A stretch of DNA of 64,000 bases from Mycosarcoma maydis (lineage: Eukaryota; Basidiomycota; Ustilaginomycetes; Ustilaginales): NCBI RefSeq assembly GCF_000328475.2, contig NC_026484.1:806001-870000 (forward strand). Direction: 5' to 3'. Below the pieces are notes generated by a model that worked only from the letters and a program-made list of their open reading frames with translations, was not told the DNA's origin and did not search any database. Positions 32,096 to 42,900 of the stretch are shown one piece after another. The position numbers were made by a program, and so were the translations under genes. How positions within the stretch are numbered: the first letter of the stretch is position 1; each line of letters begins with the position of its first letter.

Positions 32096-32955
32096 AAGGC
32101 GCCTTCTGATGCGAGCGCGGTAGAGATCAGTGGTCGATCCGGTGGTGGAGATAAAAGCTCTTGCTCACTCGCAATAGCTGATGTATTCTTCTGAGGCCCG
32201 TCCTCTTTGATATAGAGGTACGGAGCCAGCACCGGAGCAAACAGATGGACCCGCTTGCGGCCGACAACCTGGGCAAACATGTTCTCATACGGATCACGAT
32301 GTATTGGGGTAAATGTGCCTGCCGGCCCGATCCACACATTGCTACGCCATTGCTCTTTTGCTCCCTTTGGTCCTGCCAGTGTGTGCGGTAGCCCTGGAGC
32401 CTCTTTCGCTAGGCTAGGTGCCTTCGACAGCAGATCAAACTGAGCCAAATAGCCCACAAGCTGTTGTTCCTCAGCTCCGTTTTCGTGCGACCAAGGGATC
32501 TTGCGTTGGATGAAAGCATCAAGGAAGAGAGAGAAAGTCATCTCAATGCGATCCCACTTGTTGCTCCCGGCATTATAACCCACGTTGGGCTCGGAGATCT
32601 CGACCGGCACGATCAAGTCTGCCGTTTCGGGCCTCCTGAGTCCTTCGAGCGTCTCTCGGTCATCAGGTCCAGGGAAAGACCATGCTTTCAAAGCGGGCCA
32701 CTCGACCTCATCTTGATAGGGGTGGGTCGAGAGGAGGCCTTGAAAATGTCCTGGTCGTCCAGGCAGCTGGAAGCTTTGCACGAACCGAGTAGCAGAAATT
32801 CCGTTGCACAGCGGTGTCAGCAATTTGACGGACATGACTGCCTCGCCCGGAAGTTGCTGTGATGGAAAGCAGGAGCAGTCACGAGTCAAGACAAGGAATC
32901 GCCCTGCAGTCTGATGATTCACGCGAAGATCTTTGTACTCCTCAGACACGACCAT
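32096..32955 (-). CDS. Cupin_8/JmjC (KDM8-like) domain protein (3' truncated by gap)
   Basis: About 286 codons are visible from ATG 32955; an alternative start at 32835 (MSVKLLTPLC) removes 40 poorly structured residues and may be the true one. The domain includes WPALKAWSF, PVEISEPNVGYN, then SNVWIGPAGTFTPIHRDPYENMFAQVVGRKRVHLFAP. The HxD pair (in PIHRDPYEN) supplies two of three iron ligands of a 2-oxoglutarate dioxygenase; the distal His should lie in the gap. Family members hydroxylate or demethylate proteins (JMJD5/KDM8, FIH type); the substrate here is unknown. The gene is convergent with the permease. Confidence 0.8.
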
Positions 32956-34343
32956 GCGCCACGTGCGGCATCCGTACTTTGATGTCTATTGTTAGAACGC
33001 GTTTTGCATGCCTCCACCTTCGTCATGAAAATCACGAATCACATCTCACGAATCACGAATCACGAATATGTTACAGGGCATGAAGAATCGCTGCAGCTAG
33101 GTGCTCGCTCATGGGGTTGGAACAAATCGAGCACATCGACAGACCTCAAATGCTATGTCAGGGCGGGCTCCTTGAGCAATCAGGAGTAGAGATACGACTA
33201 GTGATTCATAGTGTCAGGTCTTGTATCGCCCTGTCATGTGTCGTGAACCCAACGTATTGATCGTCTCCGTGGCGGGTGAGTGCACCTGCCACGCTGCGCT
33301 CGTACCAAATTTCTCCAGAACACCTTCATGGACCCGCTTTGAACAACCGCCGAAAGCGTACGTGCTTTACGATCGTACTTGACGTTCAAGCCGATGATGT
33401 GGGACATACATCCCTGATCTGTGATGCTGCTGAAGACGACAGACAACTGCTGCCTGACTCGCCAATTCCGAGATGAGGTTGCGTTATCACGAGTAAGTTG
33501 TCGACATAGAAGGCAAGTATCTAGATTATAAGCTGTAATAGTAATTTTTCTGTGTATTAGATGCTAGTAGCTTTTCTGATGTTAGATGTACTTTTGGTGT
33601 ATTGGCATAGATAGTACGAGCTTCGTTGATATCTTTCCGCATCAACATCACTACCACATCCTTGGTTCCACGTACGTAGACGCAGGGTTCCGTACGGAAG
33701 CGCTTAAAAACAAACGCCAGAGGCTGTTCGTCGATGGCAGCATGCCATAAGCAACTGGCTTGCTTGAGTTCTTAGAGTGCTTTCTTGAGGCGATAGCTGC
33801 TGAAGAATACACCACGGTAAGAAGCTAACGTGATCGTTAGCCATCACAGACAAGCCTTGGACCTCGCTTCGCTCGGCTCGGCTCTGTCTCCGACTTCCTC
33901 TCAAGCTCTTGGACGCCGTTCGGTCATTCTCGGTCACTCACTTCATTTGAGCCTATGACGTGCCAACACACTTGAGCCTATACTGGCTCATACTGTATGT
34001 CTGAGCCTATAGCCAGTCCACAGATTTCGTGACAACATCTGAAGTGTGTACACACTTCGAGTCTGCGTGGGACTTCAACGATCCAAGACTCAGCTTTTAC
34101 GCTCACACTCTTAGTGATTTCTACACAGCTACTCCTACGACCTGACACGTTTCTGATAACTAGCTCTGGTAAGGTATTCATACCGAGCCAGATTTTTCTT
34201 TTGTCATTTTTCCTCTCTCTTGACTCAGTCAATCAGGTAAGTTATCAAGTAATTTATCAGTTTTTGCGAACCTAGCAAAGACTCGTGACTGTGTACCAAG
34301 ATTGTCCAATTGCCCTAGCCTGACAACTCCACCTTACACAACA

Positions 34344-35258
34344 ATGCCAGACAGCACGGCCTACCGGTTGAGACGTCGTTCATATCCTCCTGAACTTCAG
34401 GCCTTCTCTTCAAGATATCGACACTCACTCTTGACTACTAGTACCCTTTGAGATGACTTTATCCGACCTATCGATGAATTACTCCCTCAGCTGCCTCAGA
34501 TGGCTCAAGACCTATACACTAGTGTTTGATTACGCCTCAGAAATCGAAGGCAAGCAGATGGTCACACCTCTCATCACCGCGGTGGAATGCTTCAGTCATG
34601 AGTGACGTGTACTTTACTTACCATGAGCTAGGACCTTTTCGGAACCGCATCGACATAGGCAGACAGATCAGACCCAGGGTCAACTTCGCAATGCCACTCA
34701 GGTCCTCGATCCAGAATTCTTCCAATCGATGGAGATAAGGACAACGATAGTGTCCCTTATGCTTTTCGCGCCCCGAGTGATGTTCATCGAAGCTCTGCCC
34801 ATACTCAAGACGCTCACAGCGATGCTCAAAGATCAGAAGCAAGCGCTCACAAGCCTTACGCGGTCGTGAAGCCACCCCTAGTACGCCTCTAGAACTGACG
34901 CATCTGATGAGCTATCTCCTCAAGACTTTGTTGACGCTCAACTACAAGTCATGAGTTGTAATGGGAGGACAAATCCTTACTGGACCCGAAGAAAGTCTCC
35001 GTTCACACTTGGCGTCGACAGCTCCGCGAAAAGCTATCCATAATTCCTTTCGCATGCGATGTGCTCGATTTCAAGGCCACCACCTTTGCTGATGCCGACA
35101 CGCTGCTTAGGTCCGTCATCATAAACAGCTTCTCTATTCAGTTGAAGGCTAAATGCTTTACCGAGAGAGGTGACCGACCTATCGAGATTGCCGTCGATCT
35201 TTATGATTGGATGCTGCAGAAATGCAAAGTCCATTCTGATTCAGATCCAAAAAAGTGA
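34344..35258 (+). mobile_element. Decayed retroelement gag-like relic
   Basis: Coding-like stretches on the plus strand interrupted by stops and frameshifts. MPDSTAYRLRRRSYPPELQA starts at 34344; DDFIRPIDELLPQLPQMAQ follows after one stop; later LDPKKVSVHTWRRQLREKL leads into a helical stretch ending DLYDWMLQKCKV at about 35230. The style suits the start of a retrotransposon gag, next to a reverse-transcriptase fragment of opposite orientation. No zinc knuckle was seen, so the assignment is tentative. Confidence 0.4.
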
Positions 35259-35303
35259 GTGTGACTCACAGACTTGCTCAATTCACGAATCACGAATGTG
35301 ACT

Positions 35304-35692
35304 AGCACTTTCCGTCGTTCTTGAGCGCCTCGAACGTTGGAGAGATACGGACATAGACACCCTTGTATATTTTACCGTTCAAGAACGCAGTAATTACGTC
35401 TAGTTGAGCAGTGTGGAGCCTCATAGCGACACACAAGAGCGAGAAGCATGCTTACGGTCTGCAGGCGGACGACCGGACTGATTGTCTGATCATAGCCCAG
35501 GCCAGGCTGTGTATAACCGTGAGCGACCCGTCTTGCCTTGTACCGAGTGGCAAGACGCTGAGCATCGAGCTTCAACTTGTGTACCTATCGAACTCCAATC
35601 AGCTTGCCAGTCACAGGGGTATCATCAAGCGTGAAGCTCGAAGACGTTCCATCCTACGTGAGCTTCTCCCTATACATCAGCTTCTCATGTAG
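35304..35692 (-). mobile_element. Ty1/copia reverse-transcriptase fragment (pseudogene)
   Basis: The minus strand encodes TGKLIGVR*VHKLKLD, then ATRYKARRVAHGYTQPGLGY and DQTISPVVRLQTVSMLLAL, and after a frameshift QLDVITAFLNGKIYKGVYV. These are the canonical copia RT blocks (KARLVARGFTQ, SPVVR, LDVKTAFLNG). A stop (TAG) replaces the expected Trp codon near 35601, a frameshift lies near 35400, and a stop follows after EALKNDGKC. The polymerase active-site block is missing, so it cannot be functional. Confidence 0.8.
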
Positions 35693-35888
35693 CTCTGACT
35701 CACGACTAGCCCTGCTACGACTGATGAGGCGCATGAACACATTCTCTCACTTTGAGTCTCCCGTTGAAACCTTCATGGAAATGTATCAGAGACGTAATGC
35801 TGTTGACTCATGTCAAGCTTTTCTGCGGGATCTTGCTATCGACATTATGCTATTAGGGCAGGGGCATCTTTGGCTGTTAATAATGTGA

Positions 35889-35997
35889 AAAAAGAAAAAA
35901 AGTCGTCCTTAGCGCCACCATAGGAGCCACCTGCGAGGGGTGGTTGCTGCGAGAAGCCACTTGCCGGGGTGGCTCCTAGGACGACTTTTTCCTTTTA
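35889..35997. mobile_element. Hairpin (MITE-like) element, copy A
   Basis: An inverted repeat of about 109 bp. The left end AAAAAAAGTCGTCCT (35895-35909) mirrors the right end AGGACGACTTTTTCCTTTT (35978-35996). The interior has TAGGAGCCACC on the left half and GGTGGCTCCTA on the right half, so the whole element can fold back. It shares these ends with the element at 38681-38828. There is no coding capacity. Confidence 0.7.
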
Positions 35998-36267
35998 TTC
36001 AGGATAACGGCTCAATTTTCATATACGATTAGATATTTTTGTCTACGTGTACAAAGGATCAACTCAAGAACTTTATGCTATCTGAAGAGGTCAATCTCAT
36101 CACTAGTGTACTCTTCAGCTTCCGGAGAGTGTTCTGCCCAAACATTCGAGCCGCCAGGGTCTCGGATGACTTCCTCCATGGGTGCTCGTCCTCCTCGGGT
36201 CCATTCATACTGTAGACTCTCTCCTGAGCTGGAATACAGACCCACCCTGATGTCCGAGCCTATGTTG

Positions 36268-36600
36268 TTAGAATATCTGCGATTGGCGTTTAGTCTGATC
36301 GCCCTCAATCATGCAACCCTTGCAGTCACGAGTTACCCAAACGGTACACACGAGTGACCGGACAGGAACGAGGAAGCTCGCGGAATGTCCGCAACCCTCT
36401 CAGTCACTGGACGGGTACGAGTAGGTGTCTCAGAACGCCAGAGTTTACCTGGTTCATAACATAGCACTGATAGCGAGAAGCCCAGGGTAAATTCACACAA
36501 GTCGCTGGACGACTGCTTCTCGACCACTACTCAGTCCCAACTCGCCTCTCTAAGGAAAGGGAGACTTCGATCATCTAGCGCCCGCTAAGGATTCACCAAG
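36268..36600. repeat. Dispersed repeat, copy 1 (uninterrupted)
   Basis: Shares with 37719-38325 the blocks TATCTGCGATTGGC(G/A)TTTA, ATTCACACAAGTCGCTGGAC, and an almost identical 78-base block (36519-36597 against 38241-38319) beginning CTCGACCACTACTCAGTCCC. Between the blocks the copies are diverged. It may be a remnant of a longer transposon. Confidence 0.65.
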
Positions 36601-36933
36601 AATTTGAATACACCTGCCACTCACAACTCGTTCTTGTCCAGTCGTGAGTAGTCACTCGTGTGTGAGTCAAGTCATGAGTGATTTTAAATGATGAATTGAA
36701 TGCCGATCGCAGATATTCGTGATTTTAACACGCATTTACTGAGTACATGCGCGTGACGCGCTGGCGTTACGCTGAGTCCAAAACGCGTTCTTCAACACAG
36801 AGCATTTCTAAAGCCACCTGAATTAGAATTAAGGGTAATCGTGAATCCGGTATATATCACGAACTCATGACTCATGACTTGTTTACCACTCACACTGGTG
36901 AAATTCGTGATTCGTGATTTTGAATCACGTCGT

Positions 36934-37054
36934 GAAAAAGAAAGTCGACCTAAAATCCACCCCGGGAACCACCCTGAGTGGCTCCTAGCTGGCTTCTCGC
37001 AGAAACCACCCCTTGCAGGTGACTCCTAGGGTGGTTCCGAGGACGGCCATCCTC
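36934..37054. mobile_element. Hairpin (MITE-like) element, degenerate copy B
   Basis: Starts GAAAAAGAAAGTCGACCT and contains GAGTGGCTCCTAGCTGG, GGTGACTCCTAGGGTGG and GAGGACGGCCATCC. The same building blocks as copies A and C occur with more mismatches, so the fold-back is imperfect. Confidence 0.5.
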
Positions 37055-37718
37055 TCATTAGCTTGCCGTCGCATTGGAGATCACACAAGACATGGTATTG
37101 GAGCAAAATAATAATCATGAATGAATGCATGTTATTCGTAGCCTAGCAATTCGAGAAGGTACTCGTAACTGTTGCAAGAGAGTTATTGGCAAAGTCAGCA
37201 GCTTGCGAGGGCATCGTCCAGAGAGGAGAAGTACGTACTCATGACTGAGAGCGCAGCGGATCTCAGGCATCCGAAGGAGGTCGACAGTCACGAGTCGTAG
37301 ATTCACGGACTCACGACTCATGACTGCAACACACGATTGACGCGAGTCATGAGTGGTGAGTATTGAGACACAGAGTAACTCTTATTCATGATTCGTGATT
37401 GCAAGAAAAATCACAGAATCGTGAATGTGAATAACTAATCACGAATCACAAATCAATCAAAATCACGAATGACCAATGGCAAATAAATGCATTTTATGTC
37501 TGGACGATGTCACAAAATCGGCTAATCACGAATCGTGAATCGTGAATGAGGATATCAACATCGTCGAGAAAGACAAGGAGAGACATGCAGATTCATGATT
37601 TTTTAACAATCGGTGGATGTACAGATCGTGAATCGTGAATTCGTAATTCACGATTGTGATTGATCACGTTTGGTTCAATTCTTGATGAGCGCTGTTCACG
37701 ATTTTGTCGCCGTCGCTG

Positions 37719-38325
37719 TTAGAATCACGAATATCTGCGATTGGCATTTAGTCTGATCGTCCTGACCGGGACACACGAGTCGTGAGTGACTAGATGGGAA
37801 TGAATTTATCCTCAACAATTTCATGAACCGGACGGGAACGGGCAAGCCTGCAGTAGTTATCACGTATGTCCGCAATCACATCACGAATCACGAATATGCC
37901 CACGAGTATCGTAGCTCACCAGAGTTTCCACGATTCATGACACAGCGCTGGTAGCGAGGAGCGCAGAGTAGATTCACACAAGTCGCTGGACGACTGTGGG
38001 AATATGCCGTTGGTTACAGACTCGCACCAAGTGGAAGAAACTGAGGGAGAACAGACTCATACATCTGGCCAGTTGTGGCCACGGCTAGTCAGCTGTATGA
38101 GCAGGCGACGTATAGGGTTCTAAGCTCATGTAAGATACTCCTGCCAAGTCATGTACATAAATACAGAGGGATCGCTCACACCTTGTAGTCAGTCCCTTGT
38201 CCAAAACAAACTATCCAAATACATTCCTAACCATTCACGATTCTCGACCACTACTCAGTCCCAACTCGCCTCTCTAAGGAAAGGGAGACTTCGATCATCT
38301 AGCGCCCGCGAAAGATTCACTAAAA
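37719..38325. repeat. Dispersed repeat, copy 2 (interrupted)
   Basis: Diverged duplicate of 36268-36600. It is interrupted at about 37996-38240 by roughly 245 bases not present in copy 1, and carries additional units of the dispersed motif (at 37727-37733 and 37883-37897). Confidence 0.65.
37995..38237 (+). mobile_element. Solo-LTR-like insertion in repeat copy 2
   Basis: Absent from the paralogous copy at 36268-36600. It begins TGTGGGAATATGCC and ends CATTCA (TG...CA ends, 243 bp), with a TATA-like ACATAAATACAG near 38155 followed by a C/A-rich stretch, as in copia-type LTRs. Flanking bases (ACGAC left, CGATT right) do not form a perfect target duplication, so the boundaries are approximate. 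Confidence 0.45.
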
Positions 38326-38680
38326 ATTCAATAATCGTGAATCACAATAGTCGCCCTTTGTCTAGAGAGATGCCCGATTGGTTATAATCAGAATCACGAA
38401 TCACGAATATATGCATGATGGTCAAAGAGTTCCTGTCCCGAAGAGGCGCGTTGAATCTTTGTGAAATTCGTGATCCAATCGTTCAATCGTTCAATCGTGA
38501 ATGGGAGAAATCCATCCTTAAAGCCGCCATTAGACATACTCACGACTCATGACTGTTCGTTCGAGCCAAGTGCCAGATCATTCATGATTGAGATGTGGAA
38601 AATAAAAAAAGAGAAGAGCAAAAAAGGACATTGTGAGAGTCCCGTGAGACACGAATCGTGGATCTTGATTCATATCGTGA

Positions 38681-38828
38681 AAAAAAGGAAAAAAAAGTCG
38701 TCCTAGGAACAACCGCGGGTGGCTGCTCCTTCGTGCTTGGAAGAGCCACTCCTGAGGAGGAGCCTAGATCGGAGGTGCTTCCTCGGGTGGCTCCTAGGAC
38801 GACTTTTTCCTTTTTTTTGATATGATTC
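38681..38828. mobile_element. Hairpin (MITE-like) element, copy C
   Basis: The longest inverted repeat of the family: the left arm with GGAAAAAAAAGTCGTCCTAG (38687-38706) matches the reverse complement of the right arm CCTAGGACGACTTTTTCC (38793-38810), and the flanking GATTCATATC is also mirrored. The arms total about 40 bp. The interior carries GGTGGCTGCTCC, AGAGCCACTCC and GGGTGGCTCCTAG. Confidence 0.7.
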
Positions 38829-39425
38829 ATGATTCACGTGATTCTTAAATACCCATACCAGCAATCACGTGAATCATGATTGAGGTCGAGGCTGAGATGA
38901 CGTCCCCTGACGTCCAGAGACACTTCTTCCAGCAAACGCACGTGCAAGGTGCCAGACAGTCGAATCCTGAATCGCTCTTGTGACTGCCTTTAGCGTGCTA
39001 CCTGCCATCCACTAACATGATGCACCAACGATTCACGATTGGTTCGGTTGTCTGGACCACTGCGCCGGCAACCAAGACCTTGTTGGACATTCGATCCACT
39101 GGTTCGATCCAGGATTCCAGTCACGAGTGCGGATGAACACAGCGGTGGGATCGAGGCGTGCAACGGTACTTGGAGACGTTGTGTCCTAAGATGGCTTGTA
39201 GATCGGTGGTAGAGAAGAGGCAGCGCTGCGGTCGTCGAAGGCTCGCTCTGCGCGGCGATTGAGGCAGGCCAAGAGCGAGCCAAAGGAAGCGTTTTGCGCC
39301 AGCAGCCGTCTCTGCTCAAACCTTTGCGCCACATTCATGATTCGTGATTGTGCATGATTGTCGCTTCCAGCAAGCCGCCCTTGTGTCCGCTGGTCGGGAA
39401 TGCACCTATGAGTCTGCTGTGATGC

Positions 39426-39629
39426 TCAAAAGGCAACGAAGAAAAGTGCCGCGGCGATCCAGAGCGTCTGATGAAGTATGTGACTGACACTGTGGTTGTT
39501 GAACGTCAGCCATCCAGAACCCAGCAGCTTGGCCTGACTACTGTTGGACTTGGTGCCGCCGGTGTTCTTGCTGCCATCGAGAACACTGCTGACATACGCG
39601 TCATATCCGCCCATCAGTACAGTCATCAT
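39426..39629 (-). CDS. Hypothetical 67-residue protein with hydrophobic C-terminus
   Basis: A short ORF starting MMTVLMGGYDAYV with an Asn/Ser/Gly-rich middle and a hydrophobic end (ILHQTLWIAAALFFVAF). This is the pattern of a tail anchor or of a GPI-signal C-terminus whose 5' exons are lost. It lies at the edge of the repeat island and no family is recognised. It may well be a chance ORF. Confidence 0.2.
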   Translation of the reverse strand: MMTVLMGGYDAYVSSVLDGSKNTGGTKSNSSQAKLLGSGWLTFNNHSVSHILHQTLWIAAALFFVAF

Positions 39630-39718
39630 GTTAACTTACACGTCTTGATGAGCTGACATTCGTGATTGCTTGGGGGAGCGCCTGCTACGCCAAATTTCTG
39701 CAATCATGAATGAGTGAG

Positions 39719-39806
39719 GGGCGGCTCCTTTTCGAAGCCACGCACCGAAGCAACGCCCAGTTTGCTGGCTCCACGGGTGGCTTCGAGGACGGAAATCTTC
39801 ATTTTT
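39719..39806. mobile_element. Possible degenerate hairpin element, copy D
   Basis: Contains GGGGCGGCTCC, GAAGCCACG, GCTGGCTCCACGGGTGGCTT and CGAGGACGGAAAT, echoing the internal and right-end blocks of copies A to C. No clear left terminal repeat is present. Confidence 0.35.
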
Positions 39807-39933
39807 TACGATCTGACTCGCTCGTGACCGTACTCATGAATCATGGCTGGCTTATAAAAGTAGACACAAGATGCTAGAACAGCAGCACAGACAGGCAGCA
39901 TGACGACCAGGAAGGATGTGCTTTGTATCACAA

Positions 39934-42900
39934 TTACGATTGCATATAACCACCCTCATAAGCGTTCACCGACGCGTAGCCGGAATCGTCGTGCAAGGTC
40001 GCAGCGATGGTCGTGCTCGCATCAGGGCGTTTGGTCCAGCCGATCGCATCCATTCTGACCGCGGTCGTGGCGACTGCACAGTGACTGTGAGTGGCATCGC
40101 TTGTGCAGCTGCTGTCGGGCGGCGAGATGGGTCGGTCATTTAGCAAGAACTTCGGCGGCGGAGGGCGCTCATCCACCTGCCTGGCAGTATGAATGGGCTT
40201 CTCGCCGGCTTGTGACGAACAGCGCTTGTCGCACGATTGCGAGTTGCTGTACTCGGCTGGCGAGCCAAAAGGTGAAAGCAACGCCATGTCCTTTGACCCG
40301 GACACATCATGACTCGCCCCGCCCAAGTCGGCAGCCATGATACTATCCAAAAGCCTCTGCAGCTCTTCCGAGTCTTCGAAGCTCGAATTTGCCTCGGTAG
40401 ACACCATGCTGGCGATGCTGATCAGTCGCCGACGGGCCGAAGACGTGAGATGATTCGACGAAGACGCACGCGTGCTGCCCGATTCGTCGGCTTCCATGAT
40501 CCCATAGAGCCCACACGCAGTACCGTTCCGCTGGTGATCCGGTGTCTCGCTTTTTTTGTAAGGCGAGGAATGCAGGCTAAGCGAGCCCGAAGAGCCGGAA
40601 AATGTCTTGACAAGGTTCGACAAGGTCTGCGTCGCTTCGCTCATCTCTAGGAATCCAGGACGTTTTGGCGGAAAAGCATCTGAGAACCGTGATCGGAATG
40701 CGACCAGCTCTTCTCCAACCGTGGCGTAACCGGCGATCGGTACTTCGTCCATCCATTCCTGCTCTTCGCCTGTTTCAGAGTCGTCTGTAAAGGCTGTAGA
40801 CGGCTTTTTCTGTAGCCTAGGCACCTTCGTGGATCGATGCGGAGAGTACCTGGGCAGAAGCACCGTCATTGGTGGACTTCGTATCCTCGTGGTGGTTGGA
40901 GTCCTCGAAACATGATGCGGCGACATGAGTTTTCGCATTCCCGGCGAATTTGGCGGCGACTCGGTGAAGAGGATCGAGGTGCCTACTGACCGGATGCTGC
41001 CAGCGTCCTCTCTTGTACTGATAGAACGAAGGCGCTGTCCGTACGACCGTCGTGAGACGATCACCTTGCCGGAAGGGGAAGATGTCGTGGAGCTTTGCGA
41101 GCTGATCGTGCTAGCTCGACTGCGGCCACTTCGAGGAGGAATAGGAAGTGATTGTCCGAGCAATGAGGCTGGAGGCCGACGAGGAGACTGCTGTTTTTGG
41201 GGCACGATCGGCAGAGGCTGACTCAACGCTACACTTGCCGCCGCCAACGACATCGACGGCACGATATTCCGCGGAGACAGAGCCTCATGGGTGTCCATCT
41301 TTGGCCACATCTGCTTGACACTGAGGTCCGCGAACACTACTTCGCCGATGGACCCTGAACGGGTACCGGAAGGCAGCTGGAGCTGCTTCATCCACGGGTG
41401 GCGAAGGTTCGAGATGCGTGGACGGCCGTCTAGCGTGTGTGTATCAGACGAAACAACGTCACTCTGCACCGAATCTTGATTTGCTTTGGCAAAGACATCC
41501 GGAATTGTCGGCCGACGCTTGTAGTTCACTTTGACGGTAGAAAGGATCGGCACGACTTTGGATGGTAACTGGATCCGATCGAGTTCGACACTTCGGCTTT
41601 TCTGTGCTGTCGTCGTCGAGTCAAAGACGCGTGGAGATGCGCGGGACAAAAGGTCTTCACTGCGTCTTGCTGGCTGCGTCTTACCGATGAGCTCCCCCTG
41701 ATCGAGATGTGCGATGGAGCCTGACCGACTCGAAGCTTCTTGTGAGTTGCGTGTAGGCCACCAGGATCTTTCCATCCCTCGAACTTTTTTGCCAAAGGCG
41801 CTGAAAGGACGCCGCGCCAGTAGCTGGAGCGTCTTGAGCTTGGACGCACCTGAGCATGGTTCAGCTTCGTGCTCAGGAGCTAAAGCTTGCTCGCTCACGC
41901 GTTGCTGGTGACTGGAGTCGGAATTGCTGAGCGGCATCGGAGGTGGAGGATGTCGATCGTTGGTCCCATCAGCAGTTCCTTTGGTGCCGTTTTGGTCTGG
42001 CACTGATTGCTGTTTGGGAGGCTCGTAGAACTCTGGCGAAAGCGGGGCACATCGCCGTGCAGTGATGCTCTCCGCTTGATTTTGATGCCTTTTTGAAGCG
42101 CGATTCGTGGCTACGGCTACTGGAACCATGAGATGAGTTCGGTTGCACGAACCTGCCACATCCATGTCCACTTCCCTTGGTTCGGTCAGGCCATCACAGC
42201 TGGCACGGCCTTCCGCCCCGATCCAGGCTATTTCCTCGCTGGAATTGGATGAAGTAGGAAGAGACGCAAAAACGACCTTGTCAACTATCGGCATAGCCCG
42301 CCTGGATGCGGCAAGACCACGTGTGCTCGACACCTTCCGTGTTCGCCTTGAGGGCGTGCTGTGTTGATCGATCACAGAAATGCAACGTCAGCTTTCAGCA
42401 TCTGTGATTTTGGGGCTTGTTTTGGTTTGCTATCGTAAACAGGAATTGCTACCCACATGAATCGTCGGATAGATGCGAGACTAGTCGAGCTTTTCAAAGA
42501 GCTTTTGCCCTTCTCTGGTGTAACTACCGCAGCTTCGGCCTCTTGTGGGACGTCTAGCGGGACATTGTCATTGTAGCTCTCATCGGATGCTTTTCTCGGC
42601 AACGCACTTCTTTGCAGTTTTCTGGCGGCCATACCGAGCGAGTGCGACCAAGTGCCCAATGCAGACCTTGTATTATCCTGATTCGCAACTCCTTCGGTCA
42701 AACGTTGAACAGTGATGGTAAAAGCATGTCGGTCCTCGGAATTGCGAGCTTTGGACCGCTTCGATGGCTGGACGGGCGACATGCTGAATTTGCTCTTGAG
42801 CAACTGGTCGGTCGATGTTTGCTTGCGATGACTTGGCGTTCTTAGAAGTAGGTCGCTTTGCAGCGCTCTTGTTCCAGTCATGTAGCGCGGCATGGTCGAA

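Larger units (their letters stand above)
32956..39933. other. Gene-poor repeat island
   Basis: About 7 kb with no intact gene, against an average of roughly one gene per 2.5-3 kb elsewhere. It contains decayed retroelement pieces, hairpin elements, two copies of a diverged repeat and the highest density of the dispersed motif (for example 33026-33068, 37380-37550, 37628-37660). Sub-elements are listed separately. 33180-33950 and 38830-39340 show nothing I can name; an ORF at 38990-39334 has no signature. Confidence 0.7.

Noticed and set aside
37380..37660. Motif cluster as a CRISPR array
   Set aside because: Units are 7-10 bp in both orientations with no constant spacer length, and the genome is eukaryotic.
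38990..39334. 114-codon ORF in the repeat island
   Set aside because: No motif on either strand; the region is flanked by repeats and lacks coding-like periodicity.
32956..39933. Whole island as a centromere or telomere-proximal region
   Set aside because: Only 7 kb, flanked by ordinary genes, with no telomere repeats or large transposon arrays; a small transposon graveyard is sufficient.
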